A DNA stretch of 64,000 nt, taken from Ktedonosporobacter rubrisoli. Its GTDB lineage: Bacteria; Chloroflexota; Ktedonobacteria; Ktedonobacterales; Ktedonobacteraceae. The translations under genes were made by a program, and so were the position numbers. Position 1 is the stretch's first letter, and each line of letters opens with the position of its first letter. The stretch lies in contig NZ_CP035758.1 in assembly GCF_004208415.1 (NCBI RefSeq), forward strand, positions 11,276,618 to 11,340,617, in the 5' to 3' direction. Below the pieces are notes generated by a model. It was not told the origin of the DNA and did not search any database. It was given only the letters and a program-made list of their open reading frames with translations. Shown piece by piece: positions 63,947 to 64,000 of this stretch.

Positions 63947-64000
63947 GGGATTGCCACCCTCTCCCTTCTTCAGGTACACTTGTTCTTATCAAGAGACTTC

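Overview
The window looks like chromosomal (or large-replicon) DNA of a filamentous, large-genome Chloroflexota bacterium of the Ktedonobacteria type. Evidence is indirect but consistent: two giant MalT/LuxR-type ATPase regulators of about 1,050 residues, many MFS exporters and TetR-type regulators, a TnpB-family nuclease gene, decayed insertion sequences and a moderate G+C background. No rRNA, CRISPR array or complete phage is present.

Layout. 0-4.5 kb: a cut-off gene, a cupredoxin lipoprotein, a small membrane protein and the first giant LuxR regulator, all on the minus strand. 4.9-6.5 kb: a ParM-like actin with a small downstream partner, closed by a terminator. 6.7-12.7 kb: an MFS carrier, trmB, a TetR/quinone-oxidoreductase divergent pair, a two-gene membrane operon and a ChrB-like regulator. 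12.9-18.7 kb: a catabolic cluster (FadR regulator, FAH-family hydrolase, zinc dehydrogenase, enolase-superfamily dehydratase, MFS carrier) that reads as a sugar-acid pathway ending in 2,4-diketo acid cleavage. 18.9-26.2 kb: a membrane-anchored zincin, a TnpB gene, an MFS exporter and the second giant LuxR regulator. 26.3-41 kb: ordinary accessory genes (nucleotidyltransferase, arylamine N-acetyltransferase, orphan iolD, VOC, TPR, TetR, RidA, kinase remnant, HxlR with two oxidoreductases, Nudix, GNAT, TetR-MFS), many separated by perfect inverted-repeat terminators.

41-56 kb differs. Nearly every gene other than the PadR/MFS pair, the FAD monooxygenase, a CopC protein and one unassigned gene is interrupted by one or more one-base frameshifts, most in short homopolymers. 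Affected are two tandem paralogous membrane proteins, an alpha/beta hydrolase, a YncE-like propeller, a BNR-repeat lipoprotein, a CopC-CopD fusion and a two-domain membrane protein. Joining the frames restores sensible family members, so this is either recent decay or indel error in the assembly.

53.2 kb to the end is a junction zone. A tRNA-Asp gene loses its 3' acceptor strand exactly where the last codons of a large, probably biosynthetic gene and a type II thioesterase pseudogene begin. After that come broken transposases, a TetR/hydrolase pair, a chimeric transporter remnant, a WD40 remnant, a 5'-truncated methyltransferase and an insertion sequence with double terminal repeats that is itself interrupted by an IS630-type fragment. 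The last 130 bp carry three DnaA-box-like sites.

All functional calls come from reading motifs in the translated sequence; no database search was run.
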